A stretch of 64,000 nucleotides of DNA from Simmondsia chinensis (taxonomy: Eukaryota; Streptophyta; Magnoliopsida; Caryophyllales; Simmondsiaceae), in contig JAGTTD010000018.1 of the NCBI GenBank assembly GCA_018398585.1, forward strand, positions 7,819,501 through 7,883,500. Reading direction: 5' to 3'. A model generated the notes under the pieces. That model saw only the letters and a program-made list of their open reading frames with translations. It had not been told where the DNA came from and searched no databases. Made by a program: the position numbers and the translations under genes. Below are positions 44,301-55,499 of the stretch, in pieces. Position 1 is the stretch's first letter; each line of letters opens with the position of its first letter.

Positions 44301-44658
44301 GCAAACCTCCATCGCCCTTCGAAGAAACTTGAAGCTATCCGGCCGCTACTATGGACCCTACCGAATTGCACCCCAAATCAGAGAAGTGGCTTACAAGCTC
44401 GAGCGTCCCGAAGGTTCCAAAATCCATCTAGTGTTCCATGTCTCCAGGTTGAAGATGAAGGTAGGAGAAAACGTGCATATCACTTCGGATCTTCCTCAAA
44501 TCGACGAAAACGACGAAACTGAAGTCACTCCACAAGCCATCCTCAACCAACGGACTATAACCCTCAACAAGCAAAAAATCAAGCAAGTACAAGTCCGATG
44601 GAAGAACATGGGAGAAGACGCCATCGCTTGGGAAGATTGGACCTTCATTCGCAAGTAA
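41350..44658 (+). pseudogene. pol: Gypsy-2 pol polyprotein (protease, RT, RNase H, integrase, chromodomain)
   Basis: One reading frame spans the whole gene, interrupted only by nonsense codons at 41350, 41467, 42145, 42244 and 43972. Protease: VNILIDSGSTNSLLDARVV near 41405. [21 protein letters not shown], FRVMPFGLTNAPASF and LVFFDYILVYSPD, where the second catalytic Asp of FFDD is Tyr. RNase H: PFVLETDACGVGIGAVLSQD and YEKELLAVLMTVEKWRHYL. Integrase: GGHSGSFGTLMRVKHLFYWP, CQRIK, Asp in SMDFIEGLPK, Asp in IISDRDASF and Glu in SDGQTERVNQCLESYF, then a stop. Chromodomain: KIKQVQVRWKNMGEDAIAWE at about 44580-44640. The stops at 42244 and 43972 replace Arg codons expected as CGA. Confidence 0.93.
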
Positions 44659-44708
44659 TTTCTGAGCTTCAATCCTTGAGGACAAGGATTAATTGAAGGG
44701 AAGGGGCT

Positions 44709-45191
44709 TGTCACGAGCCAAGGACCCAAGCAGCCATTTTTCGCTTTTATTATTTTTTTGTATCGATTATGTAATGTAAACAAAAATTGTAAAATTAATT
44801 AGTTTGAATTTGAATTGGGTTTTGGGCGCTGGTTGGGGGACAAAAGGGTTAGGCAAGGATTACTTATGTTTCAAGGTTGTATTAAGTATTAATTAAAATG
44901 TGGGCTAGTAGGGGGGTCTAGGGCCTAGGGTGGCCGGTTCTGTCTCCCTTCAAAACTTCTATATAATCATGTGCCCGAGCTTGTATTTTGCATCAAGTAA
45001 TCAAAGTAAAATTCAAACTCTTCTCTCTCTCTTTCTCTCATCCTAACCGTCCCCTCTCCCTCTCTAACTTCTAAAATTTCTCTTCTCTTTCTCTAACTTC
45101 TCTCTAATTCTTTTCTTAACCTCTATTCTCTCTCTCTCTCTCACGTTCTTTCTCCCAAAATTATCCAAGTCACGGACTTAGGTTCATGACA
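44709..45191 (+). repeat. Gypsy-2 3' LTR
   Basis: 483 bp, TGTCACG...TTCATGACA, directly after the polypurine tract and followed by ggtgc. Confidence 0.94.
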
Positions 45192-45196
45192 GGTGC

Positions 45197-45675
45197 TGAC
45201 GGTTGCCAGTCGTGGGTCACGGGCCACAGTGGGGATAGAGTTTAGTGAGAGAGAAGCGGCGTCGGCAGTCGTCGGTCGGGGGTCACAGGCCATGGCAAGG
45301 AGAGAGAGAAGGTTAAGTGAGAGAGAGTGTGTTAAGTGAGAGAAGAGAGACGGTAAGTGAGAGTTTAGGTTTTTAAAAGAAAGTGAAAGTGAGGAGAGAG
45401 AGGGATACACGACTGAGCATTAGGCTTTTTTTTGGAGGGGGGGGGGGGGTATGTTATCGTATTTGATCTTTTATACTATACTTAGGCATTTGGGTTTAAG
45501 GGCACTCCCTTAACACTGTATCCCATGTTTTAGAAGGTAAACTATAAGATAAAACTAAACAAAATAAAAATAGGGCTAATGGTACTCTAATTTATCCATA
45601 TATTATTATCATATGCTTGCTTCTTCCAAACAGAGCCCAAACCCTATTTCTTACAATTTGAGGGAGTGACCTTCA
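45197..45675. other. pre-insertion DNA with GA/CT-rich tract
   Basis: This is the continuation of the sequence at 39349-39497, separated by Gypsy-2. On the minus strand it is CT-rich and contains an ATG (MACDPRPTTADAASLSLN) in a frame that stays open across the Gypsy-2 insertion site. Composition is low-complexity, so I do not call a gene. A run of 13 G lies at about 45437-45449. Confidence 0.45.
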
Positions 45676-45680
45676 ATTTA

Positions 45681-47878
45681 TGATGCAAACTTTGCGTATG
45701 CATTAGCAAATGCACTAGTAGTACCAAGTAATATAGAAGTGAGCAGAGTATCATTCCCACGAGGATTGTATTGAGTGAGTACCAAAAATAGTAGCTTCAA
45801 TACTATTTGAAAGATTAAAAATTAAGGTGTTTCGCTAAAATTAAAATAAAAGAAATACAAATACAAATAAAAATTTGATTGTTAATTAAATTTGTTGATT
45901 TTTCTTTGGTTTTTATCAGATAAATAAGGTATGAGGCAACCGATTTCACCTAAGTTGTATCAATACGCCTTTCTGTTCTTGATATTCATGTTGTTCTTGC
46001 ATGTTGATGGTTGAAAATCCTTATTTACTAAATATTCTCTCTCGTGCAACATTTAGCATACCCTTTTACATATTAACCCATCACTCTCGCGCATGAATTT
46101 AAATAAGAAAAGAGTTTTCAAAGTTCTGTGATTTTCTTTTTAAAACCACACAGATCGCGTTAATCTCTCTCGAGATTCGCTCAATTTGTGGTCCTTATCA
46201 CCTCAGCAATCATCACAAATATCCTCTCGAACTCGTTATGAATCATTACAGGCTTTAAATGGTGATCAAGCATTTAAAACACATAAAGAACAATGATAAA
46301 CACTTCGACAACATAATAACATGAACATTGAATACGTTGAATTAGAAATAAGCGTATATTACAACTTAGGCTAAATCGTAGCCTTAGATTAACAAATTTA
46401 GTTCATGATAAACTTAATATTAAACATTATAAATACAAAATTCATGAACTTATGAAAGAAAAAAGGATAGAAAGAACTAAAAGTACAAAATTACAAACCA
46501 AACTTTTTTCCTTCCTCTCACTCGATTTTTTCCTCTATTCTCAACCAAAACTTGTGGTTTTTGTTTTGAAATCTGATGCCCCAACACCCTTACCACCTTC
46601 CCTATTTATACAAGTAGAGCTTGGAATATAAAACTTAGAAAAAAAACCTCAAAAATTAGCTCCCATTGGAGCTTCCTGCGGCAGGTCTGCAACTTGTTGT
46701 GTTCTTCCTTTTTTTTTTTTTTTTTTTTTTTTGATTTTCAGCTCAAGCACCGCCCAAATCTTGATCCTAATTGGTTAGGCTTGTGGTTGATGCATCAATG
46801 GAGTTATTTTACATTTTTCTTGTAGTTGCACTGCCCAAATTAGCTCAACCTTCATCTTCATTGGTTAAATTTTTGCAACAGCTGCTCTGTGTGCTTCAAG
46901 CCACTTTCACAACTAATTATCTTGCTTGTTCTCTTCATACCACTGCCCAAATTTCAGCTAGGATGATTGTTTACATGTTAATTAAGCTTTCTTGAAAAGA
47001 TTACACCAAAAGAGCATGAAAAAAAAAAAGCTTCAAAACTCATCTGCATTGGACCTTCATGCTGCACAGCCCAATTCTGCAGATTTGGATGTAACATGCT
47101 GATTTTTTCAATTTTTTTTTACATCTGCACCACCCAAATTCAGTCCTAACATCAACTTTAACATGTTAATGAAGTGTATAAGAGGTTCTTTCACTTTATT
47201 CGTCCATTTTGCCACCCCAAATTGCAAGTTGAAGTGAACTGTGCAGGTTTTCTTGAACAGATTCTATCAAGCTGATTTCTTTGCCATTTTTCTTCATTTT
47301 TTTATGAAATCCTCCACCCAAATACTGCAATAACATGTTAAGAATATGTTAAATAACTTATTTAAGCTTTTGTTCAATGTATTTAGTTGAAAAAAAATCA
47401 AGAAATATTGAGATGAAAAGTTGCCTTCCAGCTGCAAGTTGCTCCGCAACTTGTGATTTTTTTAAAAATATTTTTTCATTTTTTTCTGATTTTTTATGTA
47501 AAAGAATGCTTAAACTAGCTTTAAGTAATGTTTAATTGTATTGTACAATGCATAAAATATGAATAATGGGGATAAAAGCTTGAATTTTAGCTGAAAATTG
47601 ATGCAAAACTTGTGAAATAGGATGTAAGTTCGGTGTTCTTGGTAATTTTGTATAATTTTTTGTTATTATTTTATAATTTTTTGGATTTATGTTACTTCTA
47701 TTTATTGATATTAATGATAAAACTAGCAAGATTTAGTACAAAATTGGTGTTTTTGCAATAAAGTAGCAAAATAGTCGAAACAGAGCAAAAACAAGCAAAA
47801 GCGAATAAAATTTGATGTAAAATGTTTAAAAATATATTAAAATATTATAAAAAATTATATACTAATTTAGACTTATCA
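45681..47878 (-). repeat. 3' LTR of the Athila-like element
   Basis: TGATGCAAAC...ACTTATCA. It contains a repeated GCCCAAAT module (at about 46751, 46831, 46943, 47066, 47131, 47212 and 47315), a 22-bp T run near 46710 and a small hairpin caagttgc-tcc-gcaacttg (47435-47453). Confidence 0.93.
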
Positions 47879-48259
47879 AAATACCCCCAAACTTAAATCT
47901 TGCTCGTCCTCCAGCAAGGCTAAACATTAAAGCGCAGGATCTCATGCTTTTAAGAATTTTACCACAAGTTAAAGCAGGTATACTCCAAATTAGAGAAGAA
48001 TAACTGAGGCTCAAAGTTCAGGGTTCTAAAGGCAAAACCATCTTTCCCAAGAAAAAATCTGTTAATTACCTAGGTAATCCAATTCAAAAGTTAGCTAAGC
48101 AAATTAAGTTTATCCGTTTTTTCTAATCTTAAGATATTCAAACCGAATAAAGGACAAAAAATATATCACTCATAACAAAACTTATCAAGTATGCCCAAAC
48201 TAATTATTTTTGCGCCATTTTTTCTCTTTATTTACTCAAGTCAATATAAGCATATCTGC

Positions 48260-48446
48260 AGCAAGAATCATGCTCCGACTCCTGGGCGATGACCCATAAG
48301 TAAGAGAAGCCACCACTGAGATGCCTGTATTATGACCTCCTGAGTATATCTTTAGTAAGAATCAAGCTCCGACTCCTAGGCGATGACTCATAAGTAAGAG
48401 AAGCCACCACTAAGACGCCCTCTTAACGGGTAGTACATATCTTATT
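48260..48446. repeat. 94-bp tandem duplication in the Athila-like interior
   Basis: Two copies share gctccgactcct-ggcgatgac and cataagtaagagaagccacc, starting at about 48263 and 48357. They differ at a few positions. Confidence 0.85.
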
Positions 48447-49508
48447 TATGTGGGATAGCGGTGCTAAAGATCTTCTTTTCTGTTTTTTTTTTTTTCCCCC
48501 GGTGCTTGGCTCCTTGCTTGCTTTCTAAGTACTTCTTGTAGCGAGCTTTCAATGTGGCCGTTCCAGTTGGCCCAAGGTACCAGGTGTTGAAACACCCCTA
48601 CGGATCTACTTGCTCGAGGTACCAAGGCACGAAACCATCACACCATAGCACATATCCAAATGATAGACATTTTTCAACAGGATAGCGGTGCTTAGTAACT
48701 CTCTCCCTTTATTATTTTTCTTTTATTTAGACTTAGGCATAACTTTTTAAAATCTATTATGTATATGATACTCTTTATGCAATCTATTCAAATTTGAGCA
48801 TCTTTTAATCAGAAAGAAAAGTAAAACAGCCATGCTAGCTAGTGAAGTCAAATACCATGGTTTTATGAAGATAGTGCCTTAAATTAGATCGTGTTCTGCA
48901 ATTAGAACACAAAAATAATTGATTATCAGGTTATTCAAATCTAATTAAAGTAAATGAGCTAAAAAGAGTAGAAAAATTGCCTAAAAAGCATGATGATAAG
49001 TTCTTTCTTTTTTTTCTTTTTATATGGATTTTTTTTTTTTGAAAGACTAATGACTAAAACTGTAGTAAATAGACAATCTTTTTGTTGGCCAATACTATTT
49101 ACATCCCCATACAAAGGCTTCGAACTCTGGGAGGCACTGAAGCTGACTCTAAAGCATAAAACAGGAAAACTTTTCAGATAAACTTTGTTAAATTTTTTTT
49201 TAATTTATTAGTATTTTTTTTTTTTTAACATTACTTTTCCCACCCCAAATCTTTATTTTTAAAAAGAACTAAAAAGGAAAATTGCGTGAGAGATACATCC
49301 CAAGTTTGAGGATTGCTTTTTGATGATGCATGTTGACATTGTGTTACCCCCAAACTTGTTGCAAAATACCTGTTTAATCAAAAATAAACATGAGAAAAAT
49401 AAAAATAATGAAAAGAAAATAAAATTAGATAAATAAAGATATAAACACTTGGGTTGCCTCCCAAGAAGCGCTTAGTTTATAATCGTTAGCTCGACTTTCT
49501 GTGTGGAT

Positions 49509-50590
49509 CTATCCCATGTCCTCAAGGAGAATAGAGTTTCCACCATCCATCCATAATGACAATTTTCTTCCGTGACTCTTCCTTGTTCTCTTCTTTACAC
49601 AACCTCCTCCACCTTCTCTAATCTTGGGATCTTTGAGCCTGATTTGCCACAGCTTGAATTTCCTTTTCCGATCTCTTCTGCTATTTTTCACTGAAGCATT
49701 CATAGTTCTGAAAATTTCTGACCATGTTAGATAAGCTCGACATTCTATTTCAATGGCTGGTGGTGGTGGGTTAGTAAAGACAGGTTTGGTCATTGGTAGT
49801 TCTGAGTTGACTAAGGGGATTATGTCACATTGAGGTGGTTTTTCTAGTGTGTCTTTCATCCCTCAATGTTATGGCGTTAGTTTGGTCCCCTAGGTCAGTG
49901 ATGGTATTGCTAGACATGAATTCTTCTGACCTCACAAAATGTTCTTCTATTATGGTCCCTACTTGAGGTTCAGGATTTTAGATGGAGGCTCTTTGTATTT
50001 TTAAGTCACTCACGGTTTTCATGAATTCCTTATATAATTCTTCTAAGTTATAGCTCTTTCCTTGGGATGGATAAGTGGGTGACTAAGATGCTTTGTGATA
50101 ATTTTAGGAAGGGTCCATCCATTCTTGACTATACGGGCTAGAGTAGGGATTGTACTAGGATTGGCTAAAATTTGACATATAATTATTTTGTTCAAAACTC
50201 CATGAGGAAAAGCTATTACCTAATAGATCTTCCTTACTAGCATAGTTACTGCCACAAAATTTACATCTACGAGCACCAATAGCATTTAATTCATCTACTA
50301 ATACATGAATTTATGAAACTTGGGCAGATATTGTACTAATTTCATCAATGCTCGGTTTTCTTCTCGGTTCACCTTGATAATTAAGTCTTATAAAATTATA
50401 TTGCTCAAAACCTGATGAAGAAAAGATATTACCCAATTGACATTCCATACTAGGATGGTTACCTGCACAAAATTCACACTTAGGAGTGCTAGCAGCAAAC
50501 CTGTATTCAATTAGTGAAAGTTGAGCAGATAATGATTTAGATAAAGCTTAGTATTGAGATCTTATACAGTAGCAGCAAGCCAACTCTCTT
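49509..50590 (-). pseudogene. gag: Athila-like gag remnant with duplicated zinc knuckle
   Basis: On the minus strand at about 50430-50510 the DNA encodes PKCEFCAGNHPSMECQLGNI, a CX2CX3HX4C knuckle of the Athila gag type, followed by FSSSGFEQYNF. About 200 bp further the module recurs as CKFCGSNYASKEDLLGN and FSSWSFEQNNY with the His and last Cys lost. NPYSSPYSQEWMDPS then matches the NPYSNTYNPGW segment common after the knuckle in this family. A 116-codon frame at 49509-49859 is Lys/Arg-rich and of unknown function. The N-terminal gag core is not recognisable. Stops separate the parts. Confidence 0.7.
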
Positions 50591-51235
50591 TTTTTTTAAT
50601 GAATAAATAATTAAAATAATAAATAAATAAATAAACTTAATTGTTAGAGGAAAAAAATAATAAAATTTGTGAGAAAGATTAAGAGAACAATAACCTTTAA
50701 AAACTGAGTTTTAAGAAACGGGTATTAGTAATACTAAAGGTTTTGAAAAACTTTAGGATAAAAAACCTAACTTTGAAAAACCTATCTAGATGACTAAAAA
50801 AAAAAGCTTAAAATAAAGTTAAAATTAATCAGAAAATCTAAAAATACAACAATCTAAAATAAAAGTTAAGAAAACGCAAATTTTAAAGAAAAAAAGGAGG
50901 GTAATAACCCCAATGTTTTCAAAAAATTTAAAAATATCTTAACTTTTTAAAACCCTAACAAAGTGAACTTATGAGCAAAATAAAAATAAAAATAAAGACA
51001 AAATATAAGAAAAATAACAAAATAACACAAAACTAACAATTTTTTTAGGGGGGTATATACGAATTTATTTATTTTTAAGAATTATCTTTACAAATAAATA
51101 AATGAATGAGAAGAGAGTTACATTTTAAATTTAACAAAGTTTACAAATTATTAATAATTTCAAATTAGCATCGAAACTAGTTGGTATCAATATCACTCAA
51201 ATAGAGACAATCCCAGGTAACGGTGCCAAAAAACG

Positions 51236-53418
51236 TGATGCAAACTTTGCGTATGCGTTAGCAAGTGCACTAGTAGTACCAAGTAATATAGAAGTGAGTG
51301 GAGTATCGTTCCCACGAAGATTGTATTGAGTGAGTACCAAAATTAGTAGCTTCAACACTATCTGAAAGATTAAAAATTAAGATGTTTCGCTAAAATTAAA
51401 ATAAAAGAAATACAAATAAAAATAAAAATTTGATTGTTAATTAGATTTATTGATTTTTTCTTTGGTTTTTATCAGATAAATAAGATCTGAGGCATCCGAT
51501 TTCACCTAAGTTGCATCAGGACACCTTCCTATTCTCGGTATTCATGTTATTATTGCATGTTGATGGTTGAAAATCCTAATTTACTAAATATTCTCTCTCG
51601 AGCAACATTTAGCATACCCTTTTACATATTAACCCATTACTCTCGTGCATGAATTTAAATAAGAAAAGAGTTTTCAAAGTTCTGTGATTTTCTTTTTAAA
51701 ACCACACAAATTGCGTTAATCTCTCTTGAGCATTCGCTCAATTTGTGGTGCTTATCACCTCAGCAATCATCATAAATCTCTTCTTGGACTCATTATGAAT
51801 CATTATAGGCTTTAAATGGTGATCAAGTATTTAAAACTCATAAAGAACAATGATAAACACTTCGACAACACAATAACATGAATATTGAATACGTTGAATT
51901 AGAAATAAGCGTATATTACAACTTAGGCTACATCGTAGCCTTAGATTAACAAATTTAGTTCATGATAAACTTAATATTAAACATTATAAACACAAAATTC
52001 ATGAACTTATGAAAGAAAAAGGATAGAAAGAACTAAAAGTACAAAATTACAAACCAAACTTTCTTCCTTTCTCTCACTCCATTTTTCCCTCTATTCTCAA
52101 CCAAATCTTGTGGTTTTTGTTTTGAAATCTGATGCCTCAACACCCTTACCACCTTCCCTATTTATACAAGTAGAGCTTGGAATATAAAACTTAGAAAAAA
52201 AACCTCAAAAATTAGCTCCCATTGGAACTTCCTGCGGCAGGTCTGCAACTTGTTGTGTTCTTCCCTTTTTTTTTTTTTTTTTTTATAATTTTCAGCTCAA
52301 GCACTGCCCAAATCTTGATCCTAATTGGTTAAGCTTGTGTTTGATGCATCAATGGAGTTATTTTACATTTTTCTTGTAGTTGCACTGCCCAAATTAGCTC
52401 AAACTTCATCTTCATTGGTTAATTTTTTGCAACAGCTGCTTTGTGTGCTTCAAGCCACTTTCACAACCAATTATCTTGCTTGTTCTCTTCATACCACTGC
52501 CCAAATTTTAGCTAGGATGATTATTTACATGTTAATTAAGCTTTCTTGAAAAGATTACACCAAAAGAGCATGAAAAAAAAAAGCTTCAAAACTCATCCGC
52601 ATTGGACCTTCATGCTGCACAGCCCAATTCTGCCGATTTGGCTGTAACTGGCTGATTTTTTCAATTTTTTTTTACATCTGTACTGCCCAAATTCAGTTCT
52701 AACATCAACTTTAACATGTTAATGAAGTGTTTAAGAGGTTCTTTCACTTTATTCGTCCATTTTGCCACCCCAAATTGCAAGTTGAAGTGAACTGTGCAAG
52801 TTTCTTGAATAGATTCTGTCAAGCTGATTTCTTTGCCATTTTTCTTCAATTTTATATGAAATCTCCCACCCAAATACTGCAATAACATGTTAAGAATATG
52901 TTAAATAACTTATTTAAGCTTTTGTTCAATGTATTTAGTTGAAAAAAAATCAAGAAATATTGAGATGAAAAGTTGCCTTCCAGCTGCAAGTTGCTCCGCA
53001 ACTTGTGATTTTTTTTTTATATTTTTTCATTTTTTTCTATTTTTTATGTAAAATAATGCTTAAAATAGCTTAAAGTAATGTTTAATTGTATTGTACAATG
53101 TATAAAAGATGAATAATGAGGATAAAAGCTTGAATTTTAGCTAAAAATTGATGCAAAACTTGTGAAATAGGATGTAAGTTAGGTGTTCTTGGTAATTTTG
53201 TATAATTTTTTGTTATTATTTTGTAATTTTTTTGATTTATCTTGCTTTTATTTATTGATATTAATGATAAAACTAGCAAGATTTAGTACAAAATTGGTAT
53301 TTTTGCAATAAAGTAGCAAAATAGTCGAAACCAAGCAAAAGCAAATAAAATTTGATGTAAAATGTTTAAAAATATATTAAAATAATATAAAAAATTATAT
53401 ACTAATTTTGACTTAACA
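51236..53418 (-). repeat. 5' LTR of the Athila-like element
   Basis: TGATGCAAAC...ACTTAACA, collinear with the other LTR. TATA on the minus strand (52157-52167, complement of ccctatttata). Confidence 0.93.
52157..52167 (-). promoter_or_regulatory. TATA box of the Athila-like 5' LTR
   Basis: Complement reads tataaataggg; also present in the 3' LTR near 46604-46614. Confidence 0.55.
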
Positions 53419-53423
53419 ATTTA

Positions 53424-54015
53424 CCTGAACCATGGAAAATGAAAAAAAAAAAAAAAAAGCGAAACTCTAAATTGGATTTTCCCCAATTGTGTTCTGGAAC
53501 AGAAAACTAATTGAAGCAAATTAAAAAAAGACCCTAATGAATCAAGAACATGGAAAATTGTGTAGCTGAAATTCAATGGATATATATACCAAATATTCAT
53601 TGTTCTAAATAAATAATATGGAAAGAGAATGCAAATACAAAATATGTGAAAGCATGAGAAAGGGTCAAAAGAAAATTACATAGGAACAAAGGAGCTGAAG
53701 CCTAAAATTACACTAAAATAAAATTTATTTTTAAAATTAGCTTTCAAAGAAAAATATTTTTCCAAATGTCATCCATATGACTTTCTTATTTTTATTTTTT
53801 TCCTTTTTTTTGTACTTTCTTCTTTTGTTTTCAATGCATTTATAATTTTTAAATTTATAATACTTTTTTAATCATGACAAATAAATTAAATTAAATTATT
53901 TATTAAATATTTAGATTAAATTTGTGTATAAATAATTTATTTAAAATTTAAAAAATAATTTATTTTATTTTATATATTATAATATGAATGTTGCCTAGCA
54001 ACGGCGCCAAAATCT
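53424..54015. other. AT-rich interval between the Athila-like element and an orphan LTR
   Basis: No gene recognised. On the minus strand an atggttcaggtaaattg sequence crosses the insertion site and resembles a start codon followed by a splice donor, but no supporting exon was found. The last 20 bases (to 54015) look like a primer-binding site of the next LTR. Confidence 0.45.
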
Positions 54016-55396
54016 TGATATGTTTTCTACATCTATCAAAATTAAATATAAAACCTATGCACTAAACACATATAAATTAAAATTTAGGGCAAGAGGGTGT
54101 CGAACTATAGGGACTAAGAGTACGTGAATTTAACCTATGACTAAATTGATTGGTGGAAAATTTTGGGATTTTATGTTAATTAATATAAGGAAACTACAAT
54201 TAGACTAAGGAATTCTACTTCTACAGGGAAAAAGAACATGAAATTGGAACCTAAGGTCTTGAATCCATCATTAGCCACTTATTCTTGTGTTAACTCTTAA
54301 ATCGGGATTATTGATTGTCACACGGGTAGTGGTTTAGGCTACAAACTTCAACCTACTAAGGTAATGTTCTTAGTATCACGTATTGACCCTATCTAACTAA
54401 ATCATTAATGTATTATTAATTATCATATATTGATCTTATCTAACTAAATTATAAGGAAGATAGGCTCTAATTAACAATTCAATGAATACTATTACTTGAT
54501 TAATTAATCCTAAGGCTACAAGTGCAAATAATTAATTTATAAATATCAACATCAACCATCAAATGTTACAAATTCAATCATCACCTCAATTGAATAGTCT
54601 TTAAAAACATAATAATTCAAGTATTTTTTATAATCAAGCAATTTATATAAACTATCAAATTATTTCAAAATTAAAAGTAATACAAGAATATAAAAGCTAA
54701 AACTTTATCTAATCCTAGAGAATAAATTAGCTCTCTATTAAAGATGAACCGATTAAGAAGGAGAAGAATAAATCCATGCCGATCTACACGCTAATTATTA
54801 CTCACGTCCCAAATTATCCAAAAAGAAAAAGAAAATCAAGAGAGAGAGAGAGAGAATAAGAATGTAGAGGTTTCAGAAGAGGCCAAGCGGTGGACCCCGA
54901 ACAGCCCATTCCCCTCTGAAAACCAAAACAGGGCATAAACACTAAAGCAAAACCAGCCTCCACGCTGTTGTGCGACACCTCTGACGCTGGACCTGTGCAT
55001 GGTGGTGATGGGCTGGACGTTGGGCAGACCGGACTTAGGTGTCGGTGTTAGGCTGGCTTGGTGTCATTAATAATGTTGGGCTGAGCAGATGCGGTGTCAG
55101 TGAAAGCAGGACAACAGGCGGTGGGCTGAGGTGTTGCGGTGTGGGCTGGGCAAGGTTCTGTAGTGGAGGTGTGGGCTGGGTGGTTTTCGATGGCCTGAGC
55201 TTGGGCTTGCTGGTGTTGATGTCGGTGCTGGACTTAGCTTGCGTGATGCTGCGCGTGAGTGGGCCTGACGTTGGACTTGGGGGGTTATGTGTTGAGCTGG
55301 TGCGGGCCGGAGGTCAACTTCGGGCTCCGAATCCCGATTGACTTGATTTAATTGCCCACGTATCGAATTTTGCTTTGTTTGCACCAAAATTTGACA
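54016..55396 (-). repeat. orphan LTR (probable 5' LTR of a truncated gypsy element)
   Basis: On the minus strand the sequence starts TGTCAAATTTTGG (55396) and ends AAACATATCA (54016). It is followed by agattttggcgccgttgc, a good TGGCGCCGTTGC primer-binding site, which fixes the right-hand (3') border and the orientation. No partner LTR or internal domains were found to the left, where the Athila-like element now lies. The GC-rich stretch at about 54950-55340 has no convincing gene; its open frame of 100 codons on the plus strand is composition-driven. Confidence 0.5.
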
Positions 55397-55499
55397 ATTT
55401 AAGAAACTTTAGTCTTCAAACCTATAAAACATAAAAATTGCGGAAGTGAGGATATAGCAATAATTAAACATGTGCAGAAAAGCTAAAATATTAATGAAA

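Larger units (their letters stand above)
39503..45191 (+). mobile_element. Gypsy-2, compact chromodomain Ty3/gypsy retrotransposon
   Basis: LTRs of 498 and 483 bp (TGTCACGAGCC...TTCATGACA) enclose a 4.7-kb interior, and ggtgc is duplicated at 39498-39502 and 45192-45196. The primer-binding site tggtattagagcc starts at 40004 (initiator tRNA-Met, one change) and the polypurine tract aagggaagggg precedes the 3' LTR. Gag, protease, RT, RNase H, integrase and a C-terminal chromodomain follow in order, which identifies a chromovirus; size and LTR length fit the Reina branch (inference). LTRs are nearly identical by eye. The coding region is nearly intact, so this is among the youngest insertions here, yet nonsense codons and a changed RT active site make it defective. 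Confidence 0.94.
47879..51235 (-). other. internal region of the Athila-like element
   Basis: AT-rich and nearly non-coding. On the plus strand it begins with the complement of the polypurine tract, then holds a 94-bp-period duplication (48260-48446), a ggtaccaggtgttgaaacac segment near 48577, the gag remnant (about 49509-50590) and an AT-rich leader up to the primer-binding site at 51213-51235. No pol sequence was found on either strand. Confidence 0.75.
45681..53418 (-). mobile_element. non-autonomous Athila-like retrotransposon (LARD/TR-GAG type)
   Basis: Two large LTRs (2198 and 2183 bp) flank 3.36 kb, and attta is duplicated at 45676-45680 and 53419-53423. The minus-strand primer-binding site next to the right LTR is ttttttggcaccgttacctg, a variant of the common plant gypsy TGGCGCCGTTGCC site; the polypurine tract beside the left LTR is the complement of tacccccaaactt. 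The interior has no RT, integrase or protease. Only gag-like zinc-knuckle sequence is recognisable, on the minus strand, together with gcgcttcttgggaggcaacc, a sequence often found in Athila-type elements. It would depend on an autonomous relative. Confidence 0.9.

Noticed and set aside
45141..45410. Ser/Leu-rich minus-strand protein
   Set aside because: Encoded by a CT-rich repeat tract; kept only as a finding about frame continuity, not as a gene.
46771..46995. ORF repeated at 46771-46995 and 52325-52549
   Set aside because: It is in both LTRs of the Athila-like element, on the strand opposite to transcription, so repetition follows from the LTRs and not from selection on a protein.
55039..55341. 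GC-rich 100-codon frame (and its complement)
   Set aside because: Gly/Val/Leu-rich without domain; its complement is equally open, as expected from the local composition.
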